A stretch of 64,000 nt of DNA from Micromonospora marina (GCF_900091565.1 NZ_FMCV01000023.1:1-64000); one strand, 5' to 3'. Shown: positions 35,678 to 44,413, numbered from the stretch's first letter. The notes: a model not told the origin generated them from the sequence alone. Made by a program: numbers and translations.

Positions 35678-36508
35678 ATGAACATCGTGACCAGCAGACC
35701 ACCGGCGCCCGAGCCGTCGGCCGCCGCCACGCGGCGGGCGGCGCGGCCCGTGCCGCCCGGCGGGCCCTTCGCCCCGCAGCCACGGCTCGACCCGGCGGAC
35801 CCGCCGGTGGAGGTGGAGCCGACCACCGGAGCGCCGGTGGACGCCGTGCCGAACCGGGTGCCGGTGCGCCAGCCGCGCTGGCAGCGCGAGGCCGCCCCGG
35901 CCGGCGGCTGGGCACCGATCGAGGAGGTGCACTGGGACGGCACGCCGCTGCGGGACGAGCCGCGCCCGCCTCCCGGCCGGCCGCCCGCGCGGCGGGAACG
36001 CGTCCGCCCGCCCGCGCCGCCGAGCCCGCCCGCCGGGCTGGCCGTGCTGGTGACGCTGAGCCTGCTCGCCGCGTTCTTCGCCTGGGTGAGCGCCGGGCCG
36101 TTCTGGCTGGCGGTCGGGCACTCGACCGGCGGCACCGTGATGATCACCGAGTGCGCGGGCGGCGGATTCACCCAGCGCTGCCGGGGCATCTTCTCCGCCG
36201 ACGGCGACCGGTTCCAGGCCCACGGGGTACGCGTCAGCGGCGTACCGGCCGGGCGCACCGACACCGGCAGCTCGCTGCGCGCGCGGATGACCGGGCCGGA
36301 CGGGTCCACCGCCTACGCGGACACCGGCGCCGGACGGCACCTGCACTGGCTGCTGGGGCTGGCCCTGGTTGCCGGCTGCGCCGCCGGGATCGCCAGGTGG
36401 ACCGGGGCCACCCGGCTCACCGACGAGCGGCAGCGGCGCCGGGCGGTCGGCCTGGCACTGGCCGGGCCGCTGCTGATCACCGTCGGCTTCCTGGCCGCCG
36501 CCTGGTGA
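35678..36508 (+). CDS. Proline-rich membrane protein of unknown function
   Basis: 276 residues: a ~120-residue disordered Pro/Arg-rich cytoplasmic N-terminus, a first helix (LAVLVTLSLLAAFFAWV), an extracytoplasmic ~80-residue segment with two cysteines (ITECAGGGF..RCRGIF, possible disulfide), then two further helices (LLGLALVAGCAAGIA and AVGLALAGPLLITVGFLAAAW). It is divergent from metG across 128 nt. No family recognised; the extracytoplasmic Cys pair suggests a folded sensor or binding loop. Confidence 0.7.
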   Translation: MNIVTSRPPAPEPSAAATRRAARPVPPGGPFAPQPRLDPADPPVEVEPTTGAPVDAVPNRVPVRQPRWQREAAPAGGWAPIEEVHWDGTPLRDEPRPPPGRPPARRERVRPPAPPSPPAGLAVLVTLSLLAAFFAWVSAGPFWLAVGHSTGGTVMITECAGGGFTQRCRGIFSADGDRFQAHGVRVSGVPAGRTDTGSSLRARMTGPDGSTAYADTGAGRHLHWLLGLALVAGCAAGIARWTGATRLTDERQRRRAVGLALAGPLLITVGFLAAAW

Positions 36509-36513
36509 GGTGA

Positions 36514-36568
36514 GGCGTTAAAAGGGGGCCCTTCCTCTACCGGAGGCGTTAAGAGGGGGCCCTTCCTT
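36514..36568. repeat. AAGGAAGGGCCC palindromic repeat pair (rsmI border)
   Basis: Two direct copies of GGCGTTAA(A/G)AGGGGGCCCTTCCT (36514-36538 and 36545-36568), between convergent genes. The rsmI TGA stop abuts the repeat edge. Same family as at 16357 and 30500. Confidence 0.85.
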
Positions 36569-37416
36569 CAGCTGTGCACGACGGCGTACACCTCGCGCCG
36601 CCGCAGCCCGTACGCGGTGGCGACCTCGGTGATCGCGTCCCGGCGGGACAGCCCGGCCGCCTCGCGCTCGGCCACCGCGGCGCGCAGCGTCTCGTCGTCC
36701 GGCCGGACCGCGGGCGTGGCCGGCGCACCCGCCACGACGAGCGTGATCTCGCCCCGGGGGTCACCCTCGGCGGCCCACTCGGCCAGGTCGCCGAGCGGCC
36801 GGCGGACGACCTCCTCGTAGGTCTTGGTCAGTTCGCGGCAGAGCGCGGCGGGCCGGTCCGCGCCGAACGCCTCGGCCAGGTCGGCGAGCGCACCGGCGAT
36901 GCGGTGCGGCGCCTCGAAGAACACAAGCGTGCGCTCCTCGGCGGCGAGCGCGCGCAGCCGGGAGCGGCGGGCACCGGGGGTACGCGGCAGGAAGCCCTCG
37001 AAGCAGAACCGGTCGCAGGGCAGCCCGGACAGCGCCAGCGCGGTGGTGACAGCGCTCGGCCCGGGCGCCGCGGTGACCGGCACACCGGCGTCCAGCGCGG
37101 CCCGGACCAGCCGGTATCCGGGGTCGGAGACGCTCGGCATGCCGCCGTCGGTGACCAGCGCGACCGTGTATCCGGCGGCGAGCACCTCGGCCAGTTCGGG
37201 GGTCCGCCGCTCCTCGTTGCCCTCGAAGTACGAGACGATCCGGCCCGGGACCGTCACGTCCAGGTCGCGGGCCAGGCGGGTGAGCCGCCGGGTGTCCTCG
37301 GCGGCGACCACGTCGGCGGCGGCCAGCACCTCGCGGAACCGGGCGGACGCGTCGGCCGGGTTGCCGAGCGGCGCGCCGAGCAACACGAGCCGCCCCAGCT
37401 CGGACATTTCCCCCAC
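36568..37416 (-). CDS. rsmI: 16S rRNA (cytidine(1402)-2'-O)-methyltransferase
   Basis: 282-residue tetrapyrrole-methylase-fold enzyme methylating C1402 of 16S rRNA with SAM. LVLLGAPLGNPADAS, AEDTRRLTRL, VSYFEGNEERR, LVTDGGMPSVSDPGYRLV and FFEAPHR are hallmark stretches. The GTG at 37416 (MGEMSELG) has GGGAG 8 nt upstream and is preferred; the ATG at 37407 lies almost on top of a G-rich run. It is divergent from the PMT gene, as Rv1003 is from Rv1002c. Confidence 0.92.
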   Translation of the reverse strand: MGEMSELGRLVLLGAPLGNPADASARFREVLAAADVVAAEDTRRLTRLARDLDVTVPGRIVSYFEGNEERRTPELAEVLAAGYTVALVTDGGMPSVSDPGYRLVRAALDAGVPVTAAPGPSAVTTALALSGLPCDRFCFEGFLPRTPGARRSRLRALAAEERTLVFFEAPHRIAGALADLAEAFGADRPAALCRELTKTYEEVVRRPLGDLAEWAAEGDPRGEITLVVAGAPATPAVRPDDETLRAAVAEREAAGLSRRDAITEVATAYGLRRREVYAVVHS

Positions 37417-37487
37417 GGCGTGCGCTCCCTCATCGACGGTCGTGCCAATTTCGGAGACGACAGACGCCACCGGGCACCCTCGCAGCC

Positions 37488-37493
37488 TACGAT
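37488..37493 (+). promoter_or_regulatory. -10 box (TACGAT) of the PMT gene, leaderless
   Basis: TACGAT ends 6 nt before the GTG at 37500; no Shine-Dalgarno is present between them. Confidence 0.5.
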
Positions 37494-37499
37494 CGCCGG

Positions 37500-39170
37500 G
37501 TGACGAGTGCGTCGACAGCACAGAGCGCGAACCCGGACCCTTCCACCACCGACCGGGGCGACGGCGCCGGGCGCGGGCTCCCCGCCGCCGTGCGGCGCCG
37601 GCTCGCCACCGTCGACGACCGCATCGGCCGAGGCCAGGCGTGGCTGGCGACAGCGGTGGTGGTGGCCGTCGCGGCGATCCTGCGTTTCGTGGGGCTCGGT
37701 TTCCCGCCCGGGAAGATCTTCGACGAGACCTACTACGCCAAGGACGCGTACGGGCTGATCGACCGCGGCTTCGAGTGGAACTACAAGGACAACGGCCCCT
37801 CGTACGTGGTCCATCCACCGCTGGGCAAGTGGATGATCGGCATCGGCGAGTGGGCCTTCGGCTACCAGGACGCGGACAGCGGCGTCTCGGTGCCGGGCCA
37901 CCTGATCACCACCGCGCCGGAGTTCGGCTGGCGGTTCGGCGCGGCGGTGGCCGGCACGCTGTCGGTGCTGCTGCTGGTCCGCATCGGGCGGCGGATGTTC
38001 CGCTCCACGGTGCTCGGCTGCGCGGCCGGTCTGCTGCTCGCGCTCGACGGCTTCCACCTGGTGCTGTCCCGCACGGCCATCCTCGACATCTTCCTGCTGC
38101 TGTTCGTGCTCGCCGCGTTCGGCGCGCTGGTGCTCGACCGGGACGCCCGGCGGCGGCGCTGGGCCCGGGCGCTGGAGGGCGGGCTCGATCCGGCCCAGCC
38201 GGGCAGGGCGGGGCGGCCGTCGTCGGGCTGGCGGGACTGGCCGTGGTGGCGGCTGGCGGCCGGCGTGCTGCTCGGCTGCGCCTGCTCGGTGAAGTGGAGT
38301 GCCCTCTATTTCGTGCCGGCGTTCGCGTTGCTGGTGCTGCTCTGGGAGGTGGGTGTCCGCCGCTCGTCCGGGGTACGCCGGCCGTGGCGTGACGCGGTGC
38401 TCGACGAGCTGCCGTGGCTGCTCGCCGCGGGTGTGCTGATTCTCGTGACCTACGTGGCGACCTGGTCGGGCTGGCTGCTCGGACAGGACGGCTACTACCG
38501 TTTGGCGGAGCGCTACCCGAACAATCCGGAGCTGAGCGACACCCCGGTCGTCGGCGCGCTGATCAACCTGTGGGAGTACCACAAGGCCTCGTTCGGCTTC
38601 CACACCCAGCTCGACGACCCGCACAAGTACCAGTCCTGGCCCTGGCAGTGGCTGCTGCTCGGCCGCCCGGTGGCGTTCCACTGGTCCGGGGACGGCGCTT
38701 GCGGCGCGCCGAGCTGCGCCTCGGAGGTGCTGCTGCTGGGCACGCCGCTGCTGTGGTGGTCGTTCCTGCCGGCGCTGGCCGCGACCGCGTGGCTCGGCCT
38801 GGCCCGGCGTGATTGGCGGGCGGGCGCGATCCTGCTCAGCGTCGCCGCCGGTCTGCTGCCGTGGTTCTGGTTCGCCCTCGACGGCCGGACGATGTTCTCC
38901 TTCTACGCCGCGCCGGCGGTGCCGTTCCTGGTGCTCGCGGTGGTCTACGTGCTCGGCGCGATCGCCACCCCGGCGCCGGTGACCGGCACGGCCACGCCAC
39001 CGGACCCGCAACAGGTCCACGACCGCCGCCTGGTGGGCGGGATCATCGCGGGCGCGTACGTGTTGCTCGTGGCGCTCTGTTTCGCCTACTTCTACCCGAT
39101 CTTCGTGGGCCGGGTGCTGCCGTACGCGGACTGGTCGGCGCGGATGTGGCTGGACGGCCGCTGGATCTGA
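37500..39170 (+). CDS. Dolichyl-phosphate-mannose--protein O-mannosyltransferase (PMT, GT39)
   Basis: 556-residue multi-pass membrane glycosyltransferase that transfers mannose from polyprenyl-phosphate-mannose to Ser/Thr of exported proteins. The catalytic first loop IFDETYYAKDAYGL carries the Asp-Glu pair (residues ~80-81). HPPLGKWMIG, RTAILDIFLLLF and a large periplasmic loop (WPWQWLLLGRPVAF) are PMT signatures; about 10-11 helices are expected. It lies next to rsmI as in M. tuberculosis (Rv1002c). Confidence 0.9.
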   Translation: MTSASTAQSANPDPSTTDRGDGAGRGLPAAVRRRLATVDDRIGRGQAWLATAVVVAVAAILRFVGLGFPPGKIFDETYYAKDAYGLIDRGFEWNYKDNGPSYVVHPPLGKWMIGIGEWAFGYQDADSGVSVPGHLITTAPEFGWRFGAAVAGTLSVLLLVRIGRRMFRSTVLGCAAGLLLALDGFHLVLSRTAILDIFLLLFVLAAFGALVLDRDARRRRWARALEGGLDPAQPGRAGRPSSGWRDWPWWRLAAGVLLGCACSVKWSALYFVPAFALLVLLWEVGVRRSSGVRRPWRDAVLDELPWLLAAGVLILVTYVATWSGWLLGQDGYYRLAERYPNNPELSDTPVVGALINLWEYHKASFGFHTQLDDPHKYQSWPWQWLLLGRPVAFHWSGDGACGAPSCASEVLLLGTPLLWWSFLPALAATAWLGLARRDWRAGAILLSVAAGLLPWFWFALDGRTMFSFYAAPAVPFLVLAVVYVLGAIATPAPVTGTATPPDPQQVHDRRLVGGIIAGAYVLLVALCFAYFYPIFVGRVLPYADWSARMWLDGRWI

Positions 39171-39193
39171 CGCGCGGTGCCGGGCACAGAGAA

Positions 39194-39241
39194 GCGCGCC
39201 CCGATCGCCTGCCACGGGGGAAGCGGGCGATTGGGGCGCGC
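39194..39241 (+). terminator. Terminator downstream of the PMT gene
   Basis: 16-bp stem (GCGCGCCCCGATCGCC with one G-U) and a 16-nt loop, 24 nt after the PMT stop. The remaining ~200 nt up to the vWA gene show no gene and end in its promoter. Confidence 0.75.
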
Positions 39242-39443
39242 AAGAAGAGCTTAACCACGTTCCGGCAACGGCACAACGGGTGCGGGTCGGTCAGATTTCC
39301 GACGAGTGCATCACCGGCTGAAAGGTTTACCTGGTGCAGCTGACGGCGGGTGGCCGTGCGCGACCATGACGGCCCGGCCGGGCACCCGGACCCGGACCCC
39401 GGGGGCGACTCCGACCCGGATGATCTTCCAATGTGGATCCCGC

Positions 39444-39449
39444 TACACT
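39444..39449 (+). promoter_or_regulatory. -10 box (TACACT) of the vWA cassette, leaderless
   Basis: TACACT ends 7 nt before the GTG at 39457; no ribosome-binding site intervenes. Confidence 0.5.
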
Positions 39450-39456
39450 CCGCCCG

Positions 39457-40752
39457 GTGATCAACAAGAGACGATCGACGGCCGTCCTCATCGGACTGCT
39501 GGCGGCGGCCGCGCTGATCGGGCCGAGCCCCGCCAGGGCCGACGACGAGACCACCGAGCCCGTCGCCGAACCACCCAAGGTCGAGCTGGTCCTCGATGTC
39601 AGCGGGTCGATGCGGGCCAAAGACATCGACGGCCGCAGCCGGATCTCCGTCGCCCAGCAGGCGTTCAACGAGGTGGTCGACGCCCTGCCGGACGAGACAC
39701 AGCTCGGCATCCGGGTGCTCGGCGCCACCTACCGGGGCAAGGACAAGAAGCAGGGCTGCCTGGACACCCAGCAGATCGTGCCGGTCGGGCCGGTGGACCG
39801 CACCCAGGCCAAGGCCGCCGTCGCCGGGCTGCGCCCGACCGGCTTCACCCCGGTCGGGCTGGCGCTGCGCTCCGCCGCGCAGGACCTGGGCACCGGCAGC
39901 ACCGCCCGCCGGATCGTGCTGATCACCGACGGTGAGGACACCTGCGCGCCGCCCGACCCGTGCGACGTGGCCCGCGAGTTGGCCGCCCAGGGCACCCGGC
40001 TGGTGGTCGACACGCTCGGCCTGGCGCCGGACGAGAAGGTCCGCCGGCAGCTGCTCTGCATCGCCGGCGCGACCGGGGGCACGTACACCGCAGCGCAGAG
40101 CGCCGACGAGCTGACCGGCCGGATCAAGCAGCTCGTCGACCGCGCTCGGGACACGTACACGGCCGCCCCGGCGGTGGTCGGCGGCGGCACGGCGTGCGAG
40201 GGTGCGCCGCTGCTCGCCCCCGGCGTCTACAGCGACCGGGAGGCGTTCTCCGAGCACCGCTGGTACCGGGTGCCGGTGCGCCCCGGGCAGGAACTGCGCG
40301 CCTCCGTGAGCGTCGCGCTGGACCGCCCGGTCAACCCGGACTACGGAGTGCTGCTGCGCGCCACCGCGCCGGACGGCCGCGAACTGGTCCGGGGCGTCGA
40401 CGCCGGCAGCGGTCGTACCGACGTGGTCTCCGCCGGGCTGCGCTGGTCGGCCGCCGAAGAGGAGGACGAGGACGGCCCGAGCGCCGAGCCCACGCCCGGC
40501 GCCGAGCAGGCCGTACGGACCGTCTGCCTGGTGGTCAGCAACTCGTTCGCGGCCAGGCCCGGCACCCGGGCCCAGCCCGGTATGCCGGTGGAGCTGACCG
40601 TCGACGTGGTGGCCGCCTCCCCCGCGCCGGACGGGCCGGATCTGGGTCGCGGCTGGGTGCTGCTGCTCCTGCTCACGCTCGCCGGACTGCTCACCGGGCT
40701 GGTCGCCGGACTGCTCACCCGCTGGTGGGTGCACACGTGGAGGACGAACTGA
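39457..40752 (+). CDS. Secreted, membrane-anchored von Willebrand factor A protein
   Basis: 431 residues. Signal peptide (STAVLIGLLAAAALIGPSPARA, cut near 28), then a vWA domain with a complete MIDAS (DVSGS: Asp47, Ser49, Ser51; LITDGEDTC), then a beta domain (EHRWYRVPVRPGQELRASV) resembling a PPC-type sandwich, an acidic low-complexity patch, a C-terminal helix (WVLLLLLTLAGLLTGLVAGLL) and a basic tail. Four or more cysteines in the vWA part suggest disulfides. The domain therefore faces outside. GTG 39457 follows a -10 box by 7 nt. It forms a cassette with the gene 2 nt downstream. Ligand unknown. Confidence 0.85.
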   Translation: MINKRRSTAVLIGLLAAAALIGPSPARADDETTEPVAEPPKVELVLDVSGSMRAKDIDGRSRISVAQQAFNEVVDALPDETQLGIRVLGATYRGKDKKQGCLDTQQIVPVGPVDRTQAKAAVAGLRPTGFTPVGLALRSAAQDLGTGSTARRIVLITDGEDTCAPPDPCDVARELAAQGTRLVVDTLGLAPDEKVRRQLLCIAGATGGTYTAAQSADELTGRIKQLVDRARDTYTAAPAVVGGGTACEGAPLLAPGVYSDREAFSEHRWYRVPVRPGQELRASVSVALDRPVNPDYGVLLRATAPDGRELVRGVDAGSGRTDVVSAGLRWSAAEEEDEDGPSAEPTPGAEQAVRTVCLVVSNSFAARPGTRAQPGMPVELTVDVVAASPAPDGPDLGRGWVLLLLLTLAGLLTGLVAGLLTRWWVHTWRTN

Positions 40753-40754
40753 GC

Positions 40755-41528
40755 ATGCGTACGCTGATCCGCGCCGCGGCGGCGACCACCGCCGCCGGCC
40801 TCGCCCTCACCCCGGCGGCGGCCCTGGCCGCGCCCAGCCCGTCACCGGGCGCGACCACCGTCACCAAGGCCGGCACCTCGTTCCTCACCGCCGCCACCGT
40901 CACCGCCGGCCAGCCGGTGCAGGTCGGCGCGTCGACCGGCGACCACCTGTACTGGTCGTTCCGGGCCGACGCCGGGCAGGTGCACAAGATCGCCGCCACC
41001 GTCACGTTCCCGAAGCCACGCAGCGGCGCGTCCACCTGGACCGTCGACGTCTTCGACGGGCTGCGCCGCCGGCAGGCGTGCACCGCGGGCGCGCAGACCC
41101 CCACCGCCGACGCGTCGGCGACGAGCGTCGCGTTGGGCTGCACGCTGCGCCGGGTACGGCCGTGGGCCGAGCCCTGGTCGGGCGACCCGCTGCCCGGCAC
41201 CTACTACATCCGGCTCTCCGTGACCGACCTGCCCGAACCCGACCTCGGGCTGCCGATCGACGTGGAGATGCTCGTCGGCGCGACCGACTCCGGCGGCGCG
41301 TCCGGCGACGACGGCGAACTGGCCGCGCCGCTGGTGCCGAACACCAGGGCCGGCACCGTGCTCGGCGCCGAGCCGACGCCCGCGCCGGTGGCCGACGAGG
41401 AGACCGACCTGACCGGCTGGCTTCCCGAGGCCGGTTCGCGCTGGGTGTGGACCACTGTGGGCGGCGTGCTCGCCGCCGTGGCCGGCGTGGTCGGCTTCGG
41501 GCTCACCCGGCGACCGCGCCGCCCCTGA
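40755..41528 (+). CDS. Secreted membrane-anchored partner of the vWA protein
   Basis: 257 residues: signal peptide (AAAATTAAGLALTPAAALA), a beta domain (GDHLYWSFRADAGQVHKIAATVTFP) similar in pattern to the C-terminal domain of the vWA partner, a Cys pair (ACTAGAQ..LGCTLRR), an acidic Pro-rich linker, one C-terminal helix (WVWTTVGGVLAAVAGVVGFGL) and a basic tail. GGAGG lies inside the end of the vWA gene and only 2 nt separate the two, so they are co-expressed and share topology. Function unknown; a cell-surface complex is inferred. Confidence 0.75.
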   Translation: MRTLIRAAAATTAAGLALTPAAALAAPSPSPGATTVTKAGTSFLTAATVTAGQPVQVGASTGDHLYWSFRADAGQVHKIAATVTFPKPRSGASTWTVDVFDGLRRRQACTAGAQTPTADASATSVALGCTLRRVRPWAEPWSGDPLPGTYYIRLSVTDLPEPDLGLPIDVEMLVGATDSGGASGDDGELAAPLVPNTRAGTVLGAEPTPAPVADEETDLTGWLPEAGSRWVWTTVGGVLAAVAGVVGFGLTRRPRRP

Positions 41529-41549
41529 GGACCGCCGCCCGCCGAGACC

Positions 41550-41594
41550 GCGTCCGGTGGCCGCCGCGAACCCGACGCGGCGGCCACCGGACGC
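41550..41594. terminator. Bidirectional terminator, 19-bp stem
   Basis: Perfect 19-bp stem (GCGTCCGGTGGCCGCCGCG and complement) with a 7-nt loop, centred between the convergent genes ending at 41528 and 41597. Confidence 0.85.
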
Positions 41595-41596
41595 GC

Positions 41597-41869
41597 TCAC
41601 GCCTGCGCGGTACGCGGACCGCGCGGCACCCAGCCGATGAACCGGTCCTGGAGCGCGGTGACCGGCACGGAGCGCAGATCCTGCGTCGCCGCGGCGAGGC
41701 AGGAGCCGAGATAGACGCTCAACGACGCCCGGTCCACCTGGTACTCGCGCAGCAGGTGATGACGTTTCGCGGCACAGGGCCAGTCGTCACCGCACGAGCC
41801 GCAGGTCCAGTCGGGGATCACCGGCACGTGCTCGCCGGTACTCCCGGAAAACTCCGCACCAGGCGTCAT
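41597..41869 (-). CDS. Small conserved protein with Cys motif, unknown function
   Basis: 90 residues. The N-terminus holds WTCGSCGDDWPC, a CxxC plus a third cysteine that could bind metal or iron-sulfur, followed by a helical region (HHLLREYQVDRASLSVYLGSCLAAATQDL) with a fourth cysteine and DRFIGWVPR at the end. The start at 41869 has AGGAG 6-7 nt upstream. It is divergent from the PPTase gene. No family assigned. Confidence 0.7.
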   Translation of the reverse strand: MTPGAEFSGSTGEHVPVIPDWTCGSCGDDWPCAAKRHHLLREYQVDRASLSVYLGSCLAAATQDLRSVPVTALQDRFIGWVPRGPRTAQA

Positions 41870-41997
41870 CGGCCGCTCCTTCCGGGGTCGGGTATGGGTG
41901 GTGATGCACCGGTTGCCTCCCCGCAAGACTCCTTCAGCGCGGCGGCACGCCCAAGCGTTACGGTACGTTCACCGCGTGTCCCAGTCATCCACCTGTC

Positions 41998-42654
41998 GTG
42001 CGTGATCTGCTTCCGGCCGCGGTCGCCGTGGCGGTGGCCGGCCCGGCCGACTGGGCCGGCGAGCTGCTCCCGGCCGAGCTGGCGGGCCTGAGTGAGCGCG
42101 CGGTGCCCGGCCGTCGCCGCGACTTCACCGCCGGGCGGGTCTGCGCCCGCCGGGCGCTCGGCGCGCTCGGCCTGCCCGCCACGCCGGTACCGGCCGGCGC
42201 CGACCGGGCCCCGATCTGGCCCGCCGGCGTGGTCGGCGCCATCACCCACACCCGCGACTACTGCGCCGCGGCAGCCGCCCGCGGCACCGACGTGCGCGCC
42301 GTCGGCATCGACGCCGAACGGCACCGGCCGCTCTCCCCGGGGGTACGCCGGAAGGTGTGCCGCCCCGACGAGGAGGCGGACCTGGCCCGGCTGCCGTCCG
42401 GCACGCCCTGGCCGACCGTGTTGTTCAGCGCGAAGGAGACCGTCTACAAGGTCTGGCACCCGCTCGTCGGCACGTGGCTGGGCTTCGCCGACGCGCGCGT
42501 CGTCCTCGACCCGGAGGCGGGCACGTTCCGTGCCGAGATCGCCCCGGCCCGGCTCGCCGCCGCACCGGTGCCCGATCCCCCCTCGGCGGTGACCGGCCGG
42601 TTCGCCGTGGACGAGGACCTGGTCCGCACCGCGGCCGTCCTGCCCCGTCGCTGA
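41998..42654 (+). CDS. 4'-phosphopantetheinyl transferase, Sfp/EntD-like
   Basis: 218-residue PPTase that converts apo acyl- or peptidyl-carrier proteins to holo form. EntD-type motifs are complete: RRRDFTAGRVCARRAL, PIWPAGVVGAITHTRDYC, VGIDAE (Mg2+ Asp/Glu) and FSAKETVYKVWHPL (the WxxKEA-type helix). It would serve siderophore or polyketide/peptide synthases elsewhere, since no such cluster is in the window. The start GTG 41998 has no Shine-Dalgarno and is uncertain. Confidence 0.88.
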   Translation: MRDLLPAAVAVAVAGPADWAGELLPAELAGLSERAVPGRRRDFTAGRVCARRALGALGLPATPVPAGADRAPIWPAGVVGAITHTRDYCAAAAARGTDVRAVGIDAERHRPLSPGVRRKVCRPDEEADLARLPSGTPWPTVLFSAKETVYKVWHPLVGTWLGFADARVVLDPEAGTFRAEIAPARLAAAPVPDPPSAVTGRFAVDEDLVRTAAVLPRR

Positions 42655-42662
42655 GGCAGGAC

Positions 42663-42681
42663 GGCCGGGTTGTGCCCGGCC
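42663..42681 (+). terminator. Small hairpin after the PPTase gene
   Basis: 7-bp stem GGCCGGG/CCCGGCC with a 5-nt loop, 8 nt after the stop codon. Confidence 0.5.
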
Positions 42682-42729
42682 GGTACCGTCGTTGCGACTG
42701 CAAGTCCCGAAGGCGCCCCAAGGAGTACG

Positions 42730-43653
42730 GTGAGCCACCCTCAGCCTCCGTCCGGGTCACCGGACCCGAACCAGCAGCCGCCGGAACCGCCGACGCAGGC
42801 GTTCCCCACCGCACCGATGCCGCCGGTGCCGGACAGCCCGTACGCGCCGCCGGCCGCTCCGACCTCGGGCACGCCCTACCCGCCGCCGCCCGTCTCGGGC
42901 ACGCCCTACCCGCCGCCGCCCGTCTCGGGTGCGCCGTACCCCCCGCCGGGCAGCGAGTACCAGCCGCCGGGTGGCTACCCGCCGCCGGGTGGCGCGTACC
43001 CGCCGCCCGGAGCGCCGTTCGGGCCGCCGGCGAAGAAGTCGAACAAGAACGTCTGGATCACCGTCGGCGTCATCGCGGTGATCCTGCTGCTGCTGTGTTG
43101 CGGCGGCGGGATCTTCGCCATCTACAGCGGCGTGAAGACGACCCAGGAGGCGATCGACTCGCTGCCCACCCCGGGCGTCACCTACGGCCAGCCCACAGGT
43201 GACACACCGACGGGCGTTCCCACCGGCACACCACAGCCGGGCAACACCGACGACAAGACGTTCAACATGCCGGCCGGCGACAAGCTGGTCGTGAACGACG
43301 ACCGCGGCACCATCGAGATCACCGTCGGCAACTTCCAGACCAGGAACGCCGCGTGCACCGAGGTCATGCCCGGCCCCAGAAACGGCATGTTCCTGATCGC
43401 CGACGTGACCGCCGAGATCACCAAGGGCACCGGCTCCATCAACCCGTTCTACTTCACCTGGGTGGCAGCGGACGGCACCGAGGAGAGCGGCATCGGCGGC
43501 GCCTTCTCCGGTTGCGGAAAGCTGATGACCTCGGGCACCAACCTGCCCGAGGGTTCCAAGCGCAGCGGCCAGCTCATCTTCGACGTGAAGGACCAGAACG
43601 GCGTCGTCGAGTACAAGCACCGCTTCCGTTCGGCCGGGTCCTGGAAGCCCTGA
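42730..43653 (+). CDS. Proline-rich membrane protein with DUF4352-like extracellular domain
   Basis: 307 residues: ~95-residue Pro/Tyr-rich cytoplasmic N-terminus containing a tandem SGTPYPPPPV decapeptide, one helix (VWITVGVIAVILLLLCCGGGIFAIY), a Thr/Pro linker, and an extracellular Ig-like domain (DKLVVNDDRGTIEITVGNF...FYFTWVAADGTEES) with two cysteines, resembling DUF4352/MPB63-type domains. GTG 42730 has AAGGAG 5 nt upstream. Such proteins are common in actinobacteria; the binding partner is unknown. Confidence 0.75.
   Translation: MSHPQPPSGSPDPNQQPPEPPTQAFPTAPMPPVPDSPYAPPAAPTSGTPYPPPPVSGTPYPPPPVSGAPYPPPGSEYQPPGGYPPPGGAYPPPGAPFGPPAKKSNKNVWITVGVIAVILLLLCCGGGIFAIYSGVKTTQEAIDSLPTPGVTYGQPTGDTPTGVPTGTPQPGNTDDKTFNMPAGDKLVVNDDRGTIEITVGNFQTRNAACTEVMPGPRNGMFLIADVTAEITKGTGSINPFYFTWVAADGTEESGIGGAFSGCGKLMTSGTNLPEGSKRSGQLIFDVKDQNGVVEYKHRFRSAGSWKP
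42865..42950 (+). repeat. 30-bp tandem repeat in coding sequence
   Basis: Two exact 30-nt units (42865-42894, 42895-42924) and a diverged third, encoding SGTPYPPPPV. In-frame slippage would change the length of the proline-rich tail. Confidence 0.85.
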
Positions 43654-43673
43654 CCCGAGCGAAACCCCGCACG

Positions 43674-43699
43674 GGGCCGGTCCACAGCGGACCGGTCCC
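43674..43699 (+). terminator. Hairpin after the DUF4352-like gene
   Basis: GGGCCGGTCC pairs with GGACCGGTCCC (one bulge), 5-nt loop, 20 nt after the stop. Confidence 0.6.
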
Positions 43700-43778
43700 G
43701 TATCCGTTCGGGTGACGACGGCAGCCCAACGGACATTTCCATGTGCGCATGACGGCTCACGGTGGCCAGGCTCGGGGC

Positions 43779-44248
43779 ATGGCGAACGAGACGACGATCC
43801 CCCTTCTGCCGTGCCGCTCCCTGGACGACGTGGCGCCCTTCTACCAGGCCCTCGGCTTCGAGATCACGTACCGGCAGGAGCGCCCGAACCCGTACGTGGG
43901 ATCCGGTTCGTCGGCCGGGCCGAGCCACCCCAGGCCGACGACCGGGGCGGCCTGGCCCGCACGCTGGGCAACGCGGTGGTGCAGGCCGACTCGCGCGGCA
44001 ATCCCGCTCAGGCCGCGCGGATCCTCGACGGCGCGCTGACCCGCCCGGAGGCCGCCGACGACCCGGCGGTCCAGGTGGAGGCGCTGGTCTACCGGGCCGG
44101 GCTGGCGCTGCAACTCGACGAGCCGGACTCCGCTCGGGAACTGGTGCGGCAGGCCCGCTCGATCCCGCTGGACGACGGCTCGCGCGACGCGCTGGCGGAC
44201 ACGCTGCGGCACGCCGAGGACCTGATCGCCGCCCTGCCGCCCGCATAA
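43779..44248 (+). pseudogene. VOC-family (glyoxalase/bleomycin-resistance) gene with internal deletion
   Basis: The first 39 codons encode a clean VOC N-terminus (TTIPLLPCRSLDDVAPFYQALGFEITYRQERPNPYV). At about 43897 the sequence jumps, one frame over, to the end of the same type of protein (IRFVGRAEPP...LARTLGNAVVQADSRGNPAQAARILDGAL...ELVRQARSIPL), which runs to the TAA at 44248. The central ~100 residues, with the metal or ligand site, are missing. An internal deletion and frameshift are therefore clear. The original was probably a VOC protein of ~220 residues with a C-terminal helical TPR-like part. Confidence 0.75.
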
Positions 44249-44401
44249 CCGCACGGCGGGCCGCGCCCGGCCGCAGGGAGCGGTTTGCCGGCCGGGCCAG
44301 CGGGGACGCGGCGCCGACGACGACTTCTCCGCCTGACGCGTCCCGCCACACATCCGAGGTCGGTCCCGGCCCGGCGGACGTCCACTGTCCGGGTTGGTCC
44401 C

Positions 44402-44407
44402 TATCCT
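44402..44407 (+). promoter_or_regulatory. -10 box (TATCCT), leaderless promoter of 44414 gene
   Basis: TATCCT ends 6 nt before the ATG at 44414; no Shine-Dalgarno is seen. Confidence 0.5.
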
Positions 44408-44413
44408 GGGGCG

